From DASXZH01 sp036502005 (GTDB lineage: Bacteria > Armatimonadota > Fimbriimonadia > Fimbriimonadales > Fimbriimonadaceae), in contig DASXZH010000021.1 in assembly GCA_036502005.1 (NCBI GenBank), forward strand, positions 62,001 through 126,000: a DNA stretch of 64,000 nt, written 5' to 3'. The notes beneath the pieces are model-generated. The model worked only from the letters and a program-made list of their open reading frames with translations. It did no database searches and was not told the origin of the DNA. Within the stretch, counting starts at the first letter, position 1, and every line of letters starts with the position of its first letter. Shown in pieces: positions 8,707-16,880 of the stretch. A program made the translations under genes and the position numbers.

Positions 8707-10461
8707 TTAGTTTTCCAGCTTTCGGTTTAGACGCCAGTTTGTTGTGTACGCGCGGCATTCCGAAATAATCTTGGCATCCAGAGAGACTTTTTGGTTCGCT
8801 TTGAGCGAGGCAACCTTAAACGCGGACGGTGGAATGGTGAGAATGAGATGGCTCGATGCGTCCACTTTAATTTCAAAATTCCATTTTGGGCCCTTGACGA
8901 TTTCCGCGCTTTTATCAGTTAGGCGCACCTTCCAGTGCAGCCCGTTGGGGAACGTTAGTTCGACTGTGGAGCGCTCTTGATCGGGCACTTTTTTGTCCCG
9001 GAAGAGCTCATCTGCAAACAAATCTTCATACCAATAGAAAGCGACGGTGAGGCCGTTTGGCGACCAACTGGCGTACATATCGCCTCTAGGCAGATCGTCG
9101 GTGGAGGGCACAAAGGCTTTATCTTTATCCCATTGGGCTAAATCGAATGCGGCTGCCGGAGTTTGAGGAACAACCGAATCTTGAACCGCTTTCGGTGCTG
9201 CCTTGGCATGCTCATCGGCGGTGTGCATCGCTTTGGCTGCGGCGGTGACTTCTTCGTAGGGTTTGTTGGAGGTGTCTACCAAGCCAAAATCGTAGTTCTC
9301 GCCATCGCCACGGCCGTTCTGGGCTTCATCGTAATATTGAAACCAGTGAGCGCCCACCAAGTTGGGGTTGTGGGCAAAATCTAGCGTCGCGTTTGTAAAA
9401 CCTGTGGCCCTTTCAGTTTGGGTCTTCACCACGGGAAATCCAGAGCTGTTGTCCTTATCTCCGCTCCGGTTTTCTATCGCGGTCATGTAGTATTCGGTGA
9501 TCATGAGCGGCTTATGGGTCAGCTTTTCCAGGTCGTCCAAATGGAAACGAACATAGCCGCCATCGGACCAGTTAGGGTTCAAATTGGTCGAAACCACGTC
9601 ACAGTATTTACCTGCTTGTTCCGCTACTTCCGGATAGTAGTTGGAGATGTAGCGATCGCCCAGGTAGAGGGCGTCGGGGTCATATTTCTTGATGATTTCG
9701 CGGCAAAGGCTGTAGTAGCGCTCGGCCAACATGCCCAAAACATCTTTCACAAGGCCGATTCCGTTGGAGCCGGGGCGCATGTAGATCTTGCCGTGTTTTC
9801 TTAGATCGTCGAAGCTACTGGCGTTATCCGGGTCCCAATCGGCAAGCATTTTTTGCCAAGATCCGTACCGCTGGATGAGCATATCGACTACTCGGTTGCG
9901 CGTGTTATTGGTCTTCTGATCCCAGATCCATTTGAATAGGGCATTCCGCCACCAGCCCATTTCGTTATCGGAGAAGTAGCCGATGATGCGCTTGTCTTTC
10001 TTGAGTGCGGCGACCTGTTCGCGGCAAATATCGTCGCAGACCTTTACGTTCGCGGGATCCCACATATCCAGCCAGGGGAAGCCGGCCGAAGAGCCCATGT
10101 GGGAAATGGGCGTCATGTACATCTGGTTGTTGGGGGCGGCCAGCAAAGTATCGTAGCTGCTCCAAGCGCCAATCGTGTTGAAGCTCCAATCCTGAAGCCG
10201 ACTTACCGTGTCCTGCGCCCAAGCTTTAGGGTCGTCGTAAAACTTATAGGCGCCATAGGAGGGATTTGTGGGGTCATTGTCCTTCCACGGCGTGCCCGTG
10301 TCCACCACACAAACTCCGAAGGAAAAGATTTTGTGGCCCGCTTGGTCCTGGAGCCACCAAATGCCGTGGTCTTGAACCGGAGTAAACCGCTGGGCAGGGG
10401 CAATCGCGCAAATGGAGGCGATAAATAGAAGCGCTGTCGTCTTGAGAGTTGCTATCCGCAT
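8707..10461 (-). CDS. Secreted GH50-like beta-agarase-type glycosidase with C-terminal sugar-binding-like domain
   Basis: The start at 10461 gives a clean signal peptide (MRIATLKTTALLFIASICA, cut near APAQ). The catalytic part is a clan GH-A barrel resembling GH50 beta-agarases. IGYFSDNEMGWW carries the acid/base Glu167 and LMITEYY the nucleophile Glu323. Residues about 440-584 form a beta-rich domain (WDKDKAF through YTTNWRL) similar in feel to CBM9/DOMON domains. The ORF opens at ATG 10494, which would add 11 residues before the signal peptide. It heads a unit with the GH42 gene. A LacI-type operator lies just upstream. The product probably hydrolyses an extracellular polysaccharide; true agarase activity is uncertain. 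Confidence 0.75.
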   Translation of the reverse strand: MRIATLKTTALLFIASICAIAPAQRFTPVQDHGIWWLQDQAGHKIFSFGVCVVDTGTPWKDNDPTNPSYGAYKFYDDPKAWAQDTVSRLQDWSFNTIGAWSSYDTLLAAPNNQMYMTPISHMGSSAGFPWLDMWDPANVKVCDDICREQVAALKKDKRIIGYFSDNEMGWWRNALFKWIWDQKTNNTRNRVVDMLIQRYGSWQKMLADWDPDNASSFDDLRKHGKIYMRPGSNGIGLVKDVLGMLAERYYSLCREIIKKYDPDALYLGDRYISNYYPEVAEQAGKYCDVVSTNLNPNWSDGGYVRFHLDDLEKLTHKPLMITEYYMTAIENRSGDKDNSSGFPVVKTQTERATGFTNATLDFAHNPNLVGAHWFQYYDEAQNGRGDGENYDFGLVDTSNKPYEEVTAAAKAMHTADEHAKAAPKAVQDSVVPQTPAAAFDLAQWDKDKAFVPSTDDLPRGDMYASWSPNGLTVAFYWYEDLFADELFRDKKVPDQERSTVELTFPNGLHWKVRLTDKSAEIVKGPKWNFEIKVDASSHLILTIPPSAFKVASLKANQKVSLDAKIISECRAYTTNWRLNRKLEN

Positions 10462-10500
10462 CGAGAGCCAAATCCTATTTGCTTTGAAGCACATGAAGCG

Positions 10501-10518
10501 TTGATAAAGCGCTTAATC
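10501..10518 (-). promoter_or_regulatory. LacI-family-type operator upstream of the secreted glycosidase
   Basis: Read on the minus strand this is GATTAAGCGCTTTATCAA, an almost perfect palindrome around the central GC that fits the LacI/GalR operator pattern. It begins 2 bp after the -10 candidate TATACT (10521-10526), so a bound repressor would block transcription at its start. A copy with 16 of 18 bases identical sits at 18220-18237, again directly behind a -10. Confidence 0.65.
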
Positions 10519-10520
10519 AA

Positions 10521-10526
10521 AGTATA
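10521..10526 (-). promoter_or_regulatory. -10 candidate of the glycosidase unit
   Basis: TATACT on the minus strand lies directly upstream of the LacI-type operator. No convincing -35 hexamer is visible 16-18 bp further upstream. Confidence 0.4.
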
Positions 10527-10563
10527 ACAGCGTTCCTTCGGATTCGAACTTGGTTGGGCATGA

Positions 10564-13500
10564 TTAATTCGATAATTGCTGCAATTTCTGGTAGACGATT
10601 GGGGCGGAAAGAATTCCGCAAGGCTTTAACTGATACTCGTACGCATATTCGCTTCCGCTTGAGCGCCAAGAGCCTGGCCCAAACCAAGTCAGGTTTGGAT
10701 CGATATTGTGAAGCTGCCCAAACGCGTTGATTCTGCTGCCGTAGGCGGTGATGTCGAGTCTTTGGCGGCCACTGAGTTGGCCAAGATCGGCTTCGAAGGG
10801 GGCGAAAGCGATTTTGTGCTCGCTAGACCCCCATCCCAACCCTTCCCCCTCCGCCGGAGCGCAAGGGGAAGGGCTTTTCCGGATATTTTCATTTAGCCTG
10901 GCCGTCAGAAGCGGCGCCTTGAAGTGGGAGCATTCCAGCTTGTAACTCCCATTCTGGGCTTCGAACTCGCAGTGGTAAGTTACGTTTCCGGCATAAAACG
11001 GAAGCCCTTGCGTGGTCCAGGCTCCATAATGAAGTTGGGTAACGGGCTCCGTGATGTAGGCGGTTCGACCCTGAACCACAACTCCAAAGTCGCCCAGCAG
11101 GTAACACCATTCGAGGGTTGTTGTTCTGGTGAAGGGGACTTGCATTCTAAGCTTATGCAAGCCTACTTTTAGCGTGGGAAGGGCGTTGGCCTTGATCGCT
11201 TCATCGACAAAATATCCCTCCGGTTCTTGGTTGGTTTCTAGATCGTCTAGGAAAACGCGCTGCCCCTCAACGGCCTCCATCGCGAGAAGCGATTTCTGAA
11301 TCTCGATTCTCGTTTCGATCTTGAATTCGAGTTCAACCGTGGTTAGAACCGGTTTCGGCTCCTTGTCCGCCCAAGGCTGGCAAATCTCGCCATCGTTCAC
11401 CGTTAGTCCAAGTTGTTTCTGGACGATGTTTTCGATGCGCAGGGTTTCTTCCGGCTCATTCCACTCTCCGTCACCGATTCGGTAGCGGGCTTGGTCGAGG
11501 AGGAGCACATTGGGCTCCGATAGAGTGATTTTCATCGGCTCGGTCAGCCTGATATATTCCGTATAAGTTGGCTCTTGAGGGACAGCCAATTCAGAGCGAC
11601 CGGGATCTAACTGCAGCAAGAGACTTCCGTGAGCGGGGAAATCGTGCTGGATAGTTGTCCAGCCAGATTCATAGTTAGCAGGCAACTCTTGGGTTTCGCC
11701 GGTAACGGTTTCCAGAAGCGTTAGCTTCCATTCCCCGCGAATTCTGAGCTTAACATCCGGACAAGATTGATATCGGTCGGTGTTGCAAACAAACAAGTAT
11801 TGTGTTTGGCCCTCTTGGCGAAGCTGATAGAGCAGCTTCTCGGGTGGAACGCCTTTCGGGGTAAACGCTTCAACTTCGCGAACATCCGCCAACTCACTCA
11901 AAATGCGCGCGCGGCTAAATGGGACCACCGGCCAACCGAAAGATGAAGCCCTGGCAGAAGGCACCGCGTCCACTAACTCCGGCGCGGCATCCAAGACCAA
12001 AACCTTGCCCGAAAAGCCGGATAGGGCGTCGAGAGTGCTGGAACGCACCGTTTTCAATCCGGGCAGGATAACCACATCGTAAGCCATCTCGCCAACTATA
12101 AACTTATCCCCCGGCCCGCCAATCTGCGAAGGCAGTAAAGACTCGCACACAAAATCAAAATCCATCAGGCCATGCAAGAGCCATTCGGCCAACTCGGTAA
12201 AGTGCGACTCCAACTCTTCGCGTAACGACGAAGTCTGAGATTTTGGGCCAAACGCCAGCCAATAAGATTCAACCGGGTGGATCACGGCTACTCTACATAC
12301 AGGCTTTCCGCGCGTTAATACCGAACCAAGCCGCGCGAAGTGGTTCTCCACCAACGGGTACTCCGCAAACCAGGGCGACTGGTAGCCAATCGAAGCCGGG
12401 TAATCCCGCTTCGCCTCGCCTGCCATGGAGACCCAAGTCAGGTGGTGAACCCGTAGCGTCACTCCAAGCGCAGCCTGCCAGTCCCCTTGCCGCTTATGGC
12501 CGGCAAAATCAAAGTCCCAGTTTGTAACGCCGTAAAGTTCGCTTAAAACGCCCTCGCGGCCGAACTGGCGGCTGGCGCTTTGGGCCTGTTTGGCGGTGTT
12601 CAGTTCCCACCAATCGCAAAGCATATCGATGCCCGGAAGCTGGAATCCGCGATAGCTGCGCATGGCCTCGCTGAGCACGGTGGCCTGCTTCTCCAGCGTC
12701 GACTCTTCCATCATGTGGCCGGTAAGATTAATGCCGTGTTCAGCGCACCATGCCCCCACCTGATCCGCAAAGGCAGCCGTAAAGCGCTCGCAAATATGGT
12801 CGTGGTAACGGTATCGCGAGAGGGAAAAACCCGAAGGCAACTCCCAAAATAGCTCCGGGAGGTGGTCTTCTAAACGGGAGTTGTAACAAGCAAAATAGCT
12901 TTCGTAAAGGTCACCCGTAAACGGGATGGTCAAATCCTTCTCATCATCTGGACTGGCAAACACGAACTTGATGGCAAACTGCGGTTCATCGGTAAAGATG
13001 GAGGGCACGACCTTGCCGAACTCCTCTCCGATGGCGGCTGCGTACCGCTCGTGAGTAACTTCCAGGAAGCGCTTAATGGCATCCGGATTCAGGGAATCTA
13101 CATAGGTTTTGCCGTTGTACCAGGCGTTATCGGGTGCCCGCTCCAGATAGGCGTACCAGATCCTGCCCTTAGCCGTTTCCCCCGGCTCCAGCCGCTTATA
13201 GCCATCCAAAAAGCCGCCCTTTAAGACAACATCGTAGGTAGCCAACAATCGGCCGTCTTCTAAACGCGCGGGCCAGAAGCTGTAGGGGTCTTGTGTGCAG
13301 GAGCCATACGGCACGCAGGTCCATCGCAGATGCTTTACGGAATATTCGCGGTTTTCCGTGACCAAGCCTCCCGCGAAGCCGGAAGGCCACCGGTCTTCGT
13401 CGTACAGGTAGCAGCGCATGCCCAACTCTTTAGCTTTCGTCACGCAGGCACGGACCGCGTCCATAAACTCCGGCCCCATGTATTCGGTGGCAAGGCCGGT

Positions 13501-13692
13501 TCGGGGATGGATATGGAATCCGCCGAGACCCATCCCGCGCATGTCCTCGATCTGCTTGAGAAGCTGCGGCATCTCAAGCTTGCAGTTCCAAGACCAAAGC
13601 GGCGCGCCGCGATACTCACTTGGCGGGCTTTGGAAAACCGCGGGATCAAAGGGTGCGTGGCTATGCGGATACAAAAATGGTTCTTGTGCCAT
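10564..13692 (-). CDS. GH106-like glycosidase (putative alpha-L-rhamnosidase)
   Basis: A 1042-residue protein. The N-terminus shows the pattern of GH106-annotated enzymes: PLWSWN (about 31-36), QIEDMRGMGLGGFHIHPRTG and YLYDEDRWPSGFAGG (about 95-109). The C-terminal third is beta-rich, as expected for the sandwich domains. No signal peptide is visible, so it is probably cytoplasmic. It should release terminal rhamnose or a similar deoxysugar from imported oligosaccharides. Residues about 938-956 are a Pro/Ser/Gly-rich insert encoded by a palindromic DNA element (10840-10873) that looks like an in-frame repeat insertion. The gene is divergent from the SGNH esterase gene. Confidence 0.7.
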   Translation of the reverse strand: MAQEPFLYPHSHAPFDPAVFQSPPSEYRGAPLWSWNCKLEMPQLLKQIEDMRGMGLGGFHIHPRTGLATEYMGPEFMDAVRACVTKAKELGMRCYLYDEDRWPSGFAGGLVTENREYSVKHLRWTCVPYGSCTQDPYSFWPARLEDGRLLATYDVVLKGGFLDGYKRLEPGETAKGRIWYAYLERAPDNAWYNGKTYVDSLNPDAIKRFLEVTHERYAAAIGEEFGKVVPSIFTDEPQFAIKFVFASPDDEKDLTIPFTGDLYESYFACYNSRLEDHLPELFWELPSGFSLSRYRYHDHICERFTAAFADQVGAWCAEHGINLTGHMMEESTLEKQATVLSEAMRSYRGFQLPGIDMLCDWWELNTAKQAQSASRQFGREGVLSELYGVTNWDFDFAGHKRQGDWQAALGVTLRVHHLTWVSMAGEAKRDYPASIGYQSPWFAEYPLVENHFARLGSVLTRGKPVCRVAVIHPVESYWLAFGPKSQTSSLREELESHFTELAEWLLHGLMDFDFVCESLLPSQIGGPGDKFIVGEMAYDVVILPGLKTVRSSTLDALSGFSGKVLVLDAAPELVDAVPSARASSFGWPVVPFSRARILSELADVREVEAFTPKGVPPEKLLYQLRQEGQTQYLFVCNTDRYQSCPDVKLRIRGEWKLTLLETVTGETQELPANYESGWTTIQHDFPAHGSLLLQLDPGRSELAVPQEPTYTEYIRLTEPMKITLSEPNVLLLDQARYRIGDGEWNEPEETLRIENIVQKQLGLTVNDGEICQPWADKEPKPVLTTVELEFKIETRIEIQKSLLAMEAVEGQRVFLDDLETNQEPEGYFVDEAIKANALPTLKVGLHKLRMQVPFTRTTTLEWCYLLGDFGVVVQGRTAYITEPVTQLHYGAWTTQGLPFYAGNVTYHCEFEAQNGSYKLECSHFKAPLLTARLNENIRKSPSPCAPAEGEGLGWGSSEHKIAFAPFEADLGQLSGRQRLDITAYGSRINAFGQLHNIDPNLTWFGPGSWRSSGSEYAYEYQLKPCGILSAPIVYQKLQQLSN
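10840..10873. repeat. Palindromic element inserted in frame in the GH106-like gene
   Basis: Arms CCCTTCCCC (10840-10848) and GGGGAAGGG (10865-10873) enclose a second inverted repeat, CTCCG/CGGAG. The composition differs from the coding DNA on either side and the encoded peptide is low-complexity. It looks like a mobile palindromic unit captured by a coding sequence. Confidence 0.55.
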
Positions 13693-13780
13693 GGGCGGTC
13701 GTTGTTTCTAACTAACCCTATTTGGGGCCGCGAGATACCAGCTTAATCCGATTAATCCTGCATTCCTCTCCCGGCTAGAA

Positions 13781-13786
13781 TATTCT
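13781..13786 (+). promoter_or_regulatory. Possible -10 box of the SGNH hydrolase gene
   Basis: TATTCT lies 8 nt before the ATG at 13795 with no Shine-Dalgarno. A TTAATC/GATTAA inverted repeat at 13743-13755 lies 25 bp upstream and could be an operator. Confidence 0.35.
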
Positions 13787-13794
13787 GAGATTGT

Positions 13795-14991
13795 ATGTTA
13801 GCCGCCCTTGCTTCCCTAGTTCTCTCGCCTTTCTTTCTTAAACCCGGCGACCGCGTTGTTTTTTACGGTGACAGCATCACCGAGCAACAGTTTTACACCA
13901 CCGAGATCGAAGCATTTGTAAGGACTCGCTACCCAAAAATGGATACAAGGTTTTGGGCACGCGGTTGGAGCGGCGACGCCACCTGGGGCGGCGGAGGCGG
14001 TACGCCCGACCAGCGTGTGAGCCGCGATGTTAAGCCGCTCGATCCGACCGTCGTCACCGTTATGCTAGGCATGAACGATGGCGGCTATGTCCCTTACGAC
14101 CAGAAGATTTACGACACCTTTAACGATTGGTACGGGAAGCTCATCGGCTACATCAAAAGAGATGCTCCGAAGGCTCGGGTGACTCTAATAAGAACTTCGC
14201 CGTGGGACGATATCGTTAAAGACAACCCTCCTTTTCCTGGTAAGAAGTGGGCGCCGTGGCATGGCTACAACGATACGTTGGTTCGCTATGGCAAGGTGGT
14301 TTTGGATCAGGCCAAGGCGAATCACTACCGGTATGTTGACTTCAACCAACCCCTGGTTTCGCTGCTGATTTCGGCAAAAGCGAAGGATGCCGCATTAGCG
14401 GACAAGATCATCCCCGATGGGATCCACCCTAGCGCCCAAGGACATTTCATCATGGCTGAGACTCTGTTACGTTCGTGGGGGGCGGGGCCAGTCGTTTCTT
14501 CGGTGGATTTGGATTTCGAGGGCCACCAGGTGGACGACACCAACGCCGCTCACGTGAGCGATTTTAGAGGCCTTTCTTGGTCTTGTTTGGAGCATGCCCT
14601 GCCTTGCCCGATCGACTTTGACGACAAGCTGACTGCTCTGGTGATGAAGATCTCTAACTTTGTGGAGGACCTAGACCGGGAAATGCTGCGGGTTGAGAAC
14701 CTGCCCGCCGGTTCTTATTCGCTTAAGATCGATGGCGAGGCTGTTGGGAGTTTTTCAAATATGGACCTGCAGAACGGCGTGAACTTGGCGGTACTGCCAA
14801 CCCCGATGGTGAAGCAGTCTTTGTCGGTTCTGGCGGCGGTGAAGAACCGCAGCCATGAGGATTTTGTCCGCTGGCGCGGAAGCGACAAAGAGAAGGCGGC
14901 CGTTAGTGAAACGGACGACCAACTTAATGCCGCAGAAGTGAAGCTGGCTCAGCCGATTCCGCATAAGTTTGAGCTGGTTACATTGCCATAG
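13795..14991 (+). CDS. SGNH/GDSL-family hydrolase (carbohydrate esterase-like)
   Basis: A 398-residue SGNH hydrolase. Block I is YGDSITE with the nucleophile Ser27, the Gly block is in the WARGWSGDAT region, block III GMND gives Asn94, and block V DGIHPS gives Asp208 and His211. A roughly 160-residue beta-rich C-terminal extension follows. The first 15 residues are hydrophobic but very short for a signal peptide, so export is uncertain. Such enzymes remove acetyl or other acyl groups from sugars. It lies between the GH106-like gene and the sugar importer, which supports a role in debranching plant or algal polysaccharide. Confidence 0.85.
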   Translation: MLAALASLVLSPFFLKPGDRVVFYGDSITEQQFYTTEIEAFVRTRYPKMDTRFWARGWSGDATWGGGGGTPDQRVSRDVKPLDPTVVTVMLGMNDGGYVPYDQKIYDTFNDWYGKLIGYIKRDAPKARVTLIRTSPWDDIVKDNPPFPGKKWAPWHGYNDTLVRYGKVVLDQAKANHYRYVDFNQPLVSLLISAKAKDAALADKIIPDGIHPSAQGHFIMAETLLRSWGAGPVVSSVDLDFEGHQVDDTNAAHVSDFRGLSWSCLEHALPCPIDFDDKLTALVMKISNFVEDLDREMLRVENLPAGSYSLKIDGEAVGSFSNMDLQNGVNLAVLPTPMVKQSLSVLAAVKNRSHEDFVRWRGSDKEKAAVSETDDQLNAAEVKLAQPIPHKFELVTLP

Positions 14992-15096
14992 TTTGAATTG
15001 AAAGAAAGCCGATCGGCGATTGTGGAGGAACAGCCGTTTTCCGCTTTGGCGTGCTGCGATTTATCAACCCTTCCTTCGCGCTACGCGCTCGGTGAT

Positions 15097-15927
15097 TTAG
15101 CCCTTAACCGCGCCCATCTGAATTCCTCTCAGCAACTGTTTCTGCCCGATCATAAACAGCAGCAAAGGCGGGATCAGGCTCATCATGCCCGCCGCCATAA
15201 TCAAGTTCGTCGCACGCCCATAGTTGGAATCGAAATACATCATCCCAATCGGCAAGGTCCGCAACGAATCCGTCTTGATTGAAATCATCGGCCAGTAGAA
15301 AGAACCGTAGTTGCCCAAGAAAGTCAAAATAGCCAAAGCCGCCAAACCCGGCTTCGAAATGGGCATAATCACGTCCCAAAACACGGTCCAGGGCCCGGCC
15401 CCATCCAAAAAGGCCGCTTCATCCAATGCCTTAGGAATGCCGATCATAAACTGGCGCAGAAGAAAAGTCCCAAAGGCAGAAAAAGCGGCGGGCACAATGA
15501 GGCCCGTGTAGCTATCCAGCAAATGGAGCCTAACCACAATAGCGTAGTTGGGGATCATGGTCACCACGCCAGGGATCATCATCGTCGCCAGGTACATCAT
15601 AAACACGGCGTCGCGGCCTTTCCAATGCATCCGGGCGAAAGCAAAAGCTGCCATGGCGCTGGTTAGCACTGTCAAAAAAGTCACCCAGGCTGAAACCAAA
15701 AAACTGTTCAGGTAGTACATGCCGAACGGGATTTGATGGAAAACCTCTGCGTAGTTTTTTGCGTGCCAAGTAGGCGGCAAAAGCGAAGATTTATCCACGT
15801 CCGGAAGGCTCTTAAAGCTGGCAAAGAACATCCACAGAAACGGGGCGATAGTGGTAATCGCGAACAGGCCCAGAATCAAATAAACAAAGCCGAGCGTTTT
15901 AAATCGGTCAAAAGATCGCGGCTTCAT
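15097..15927 (-). CDS. Sugar ABC transporter permease, MalG type
   Basis: A 276-residue inner-membrane protein with six predicted membrane segments. The cytoplasmic EAA loop, EAAFLDGAGPWTVFWDVIMP, contacts the ATPase. The length and the C-terminal QKQLLRGIQMGAVKG ending are standard for the MalG/LacG family. Its ATG overlaps the stop of the MalF-type gene by 4 bp. It is the last gene of the binding protein/permease/permease unit; no ATPase gene is present, so a shared MsmX-type ATPase encoded elsewhere is inferred. Confidence 0.93.
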   Translation of the reverse strand: MKPRSFDRFKTLGFVYLILGLFAITTIAPFLWMFFASFKSLPDVDKSSLLPPTWHAKNYAEVFHQIPFGMYYLNSFLVSAWVTFLTVLTSAMAAFAFARMHWKGRDAVFMMYLATMMIPGVVTMIPNYAIVVRLHLLDSYTGLIVPAAFSAFGTFLLRQFMIGIPKALDEAAFLDGAGPWTVFWDVIMPISKPGLAALAILTFLGNYGSFYWPMISIKTDSLRTLPIGMMYFDSNYGRATNLIMAAGMMSLIPPLLLFMIGQKQLLRGIQMGAVKG

Positions 15928-16880
15928 GCCAGGTTCTCCCCCCTATTTCCAAACTTCCAGTTGAGCAAAGTAAAGCCAAGTACAAAGGCAAACAAAATCC
16001 AGCTCACCGCCGAGGCGTAGCCGATCCGGTATTCCTCAAAAGCCTTTTTGTAGATATAAAAAGCCATCGTCGTGGTGGTCCCGGCCGGACCGCCGTTGGT
16101 CATAACCTTCGCCGTTTCAAATCCGCCCTGCAGACCACCAATGATCGACATGATCACGATAAAGAAAGTGGTAGGGGCGAGTTGCGGCCAGGTGATACGC
16201 CAAAACAGGGCCATCTTCCCCGCGCCGTCAAGCTGCGCCGCTTCTAAAAGTTCTTCCGGCACGTTGGTGAGGCCGGCCAGATAAAGAAGCATGTTGGTGC
16301 CCCCGATCGCGCCCCAAATGCCCATAATGTTCAGGGCATCCCGCGCGCCCACTCCAAACTGCTTATGGGCCAGCCCTACTTTTTCGACATCCAGCGAAAG
16401 TGGATTCTGGGTGGAAAGCAACCATTGCGGGCCGTGCGTATTCAATCCAAACCAGTGGAAAATGCCCTCGATAGCCGAGTTGATCGGCCCAAAATCTGGA
16501 TTGTATAGCGCCTTCCAAAGGATCATAATGGCGACGCCGCTTGTCACGCTTGGCAAGAACAGCAGAGCTTTCAAGGTCGCATTGCCGGGCATTTTGCGGT
16601 TGAGCAAAATCGCTACCCATAACGATAAAGCGATGGAAACCGGGATGCCCAGCATCAAGTAGGCGGTATTAACAAACGAGAGCCAAAACTTAGAATCGCC
16701 AAAGATCTCGGCGTAGTTCTGAACCCCCACAAATCGACTGCTCACCGTCTTCTGCAAATTCCAATTGCTAAAGCTGGCAATCAACGAATACACCACTGGC
16801 CAAGCCGTAAAAACCAAAAACCCAAGCAGGTTAGGCGCCAAAAATCCAAGCGGCGCCAGTTTGGCAGCTCGGGTTCTCAT
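15924..16880 (-). CDS. Sugar ABC transporter permease, MalF type
   Basis: A 318-residue permease with six membrane segments. The EAA loop is EAAQLDGAGKMALFWRITWP. The start overlaps the binding-protein stop by 4 bp and its stop overlaps the next start by 4 bp, so all three proteins are translationally coupled. It pairs with the MalG-type permease to form the pore of an oligosaccharide importer. The N-terminus (LAPLGFLAPNLLGFLVF) is typical of this family. Confidence 0.93.
   Translation of the reverse strand: MRTRAAKLAPLGFLAPNLLGFLVFTAWPVVYSLIASFSNWNLQKTVSSRFVGVQNYAEIFGDSKFWLSFVNTAYLMLGIPVSIALSLWVAILLNRKMPGNATLKALLFLPSVTSGVAIMILWKALYNPDFGPINSAIEGIFHWFGLNTHGPQWLLSTQNPLSLDVEKVGLAHKQFGVGARDALNIMGIWGAIGGTNMLLYLAGLTNVPEELLEAAQLDGAGKMALFWRITWPQLAPTTFFIVIMSIIGGLQGGFETAKVMTNGGPAGTTTTMAFYIYKKAFEEYRIGYASAVSWILFAFVLGFTLLNWKFGNRGENLA

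Noticed and set aside
8699..8758. N-terminal extension of the GH42 enzyme
   Set aside because: It overlaps the upstream gene and its 20 residues do not resemble a GH42 start; the ATG at 8698 fits better.
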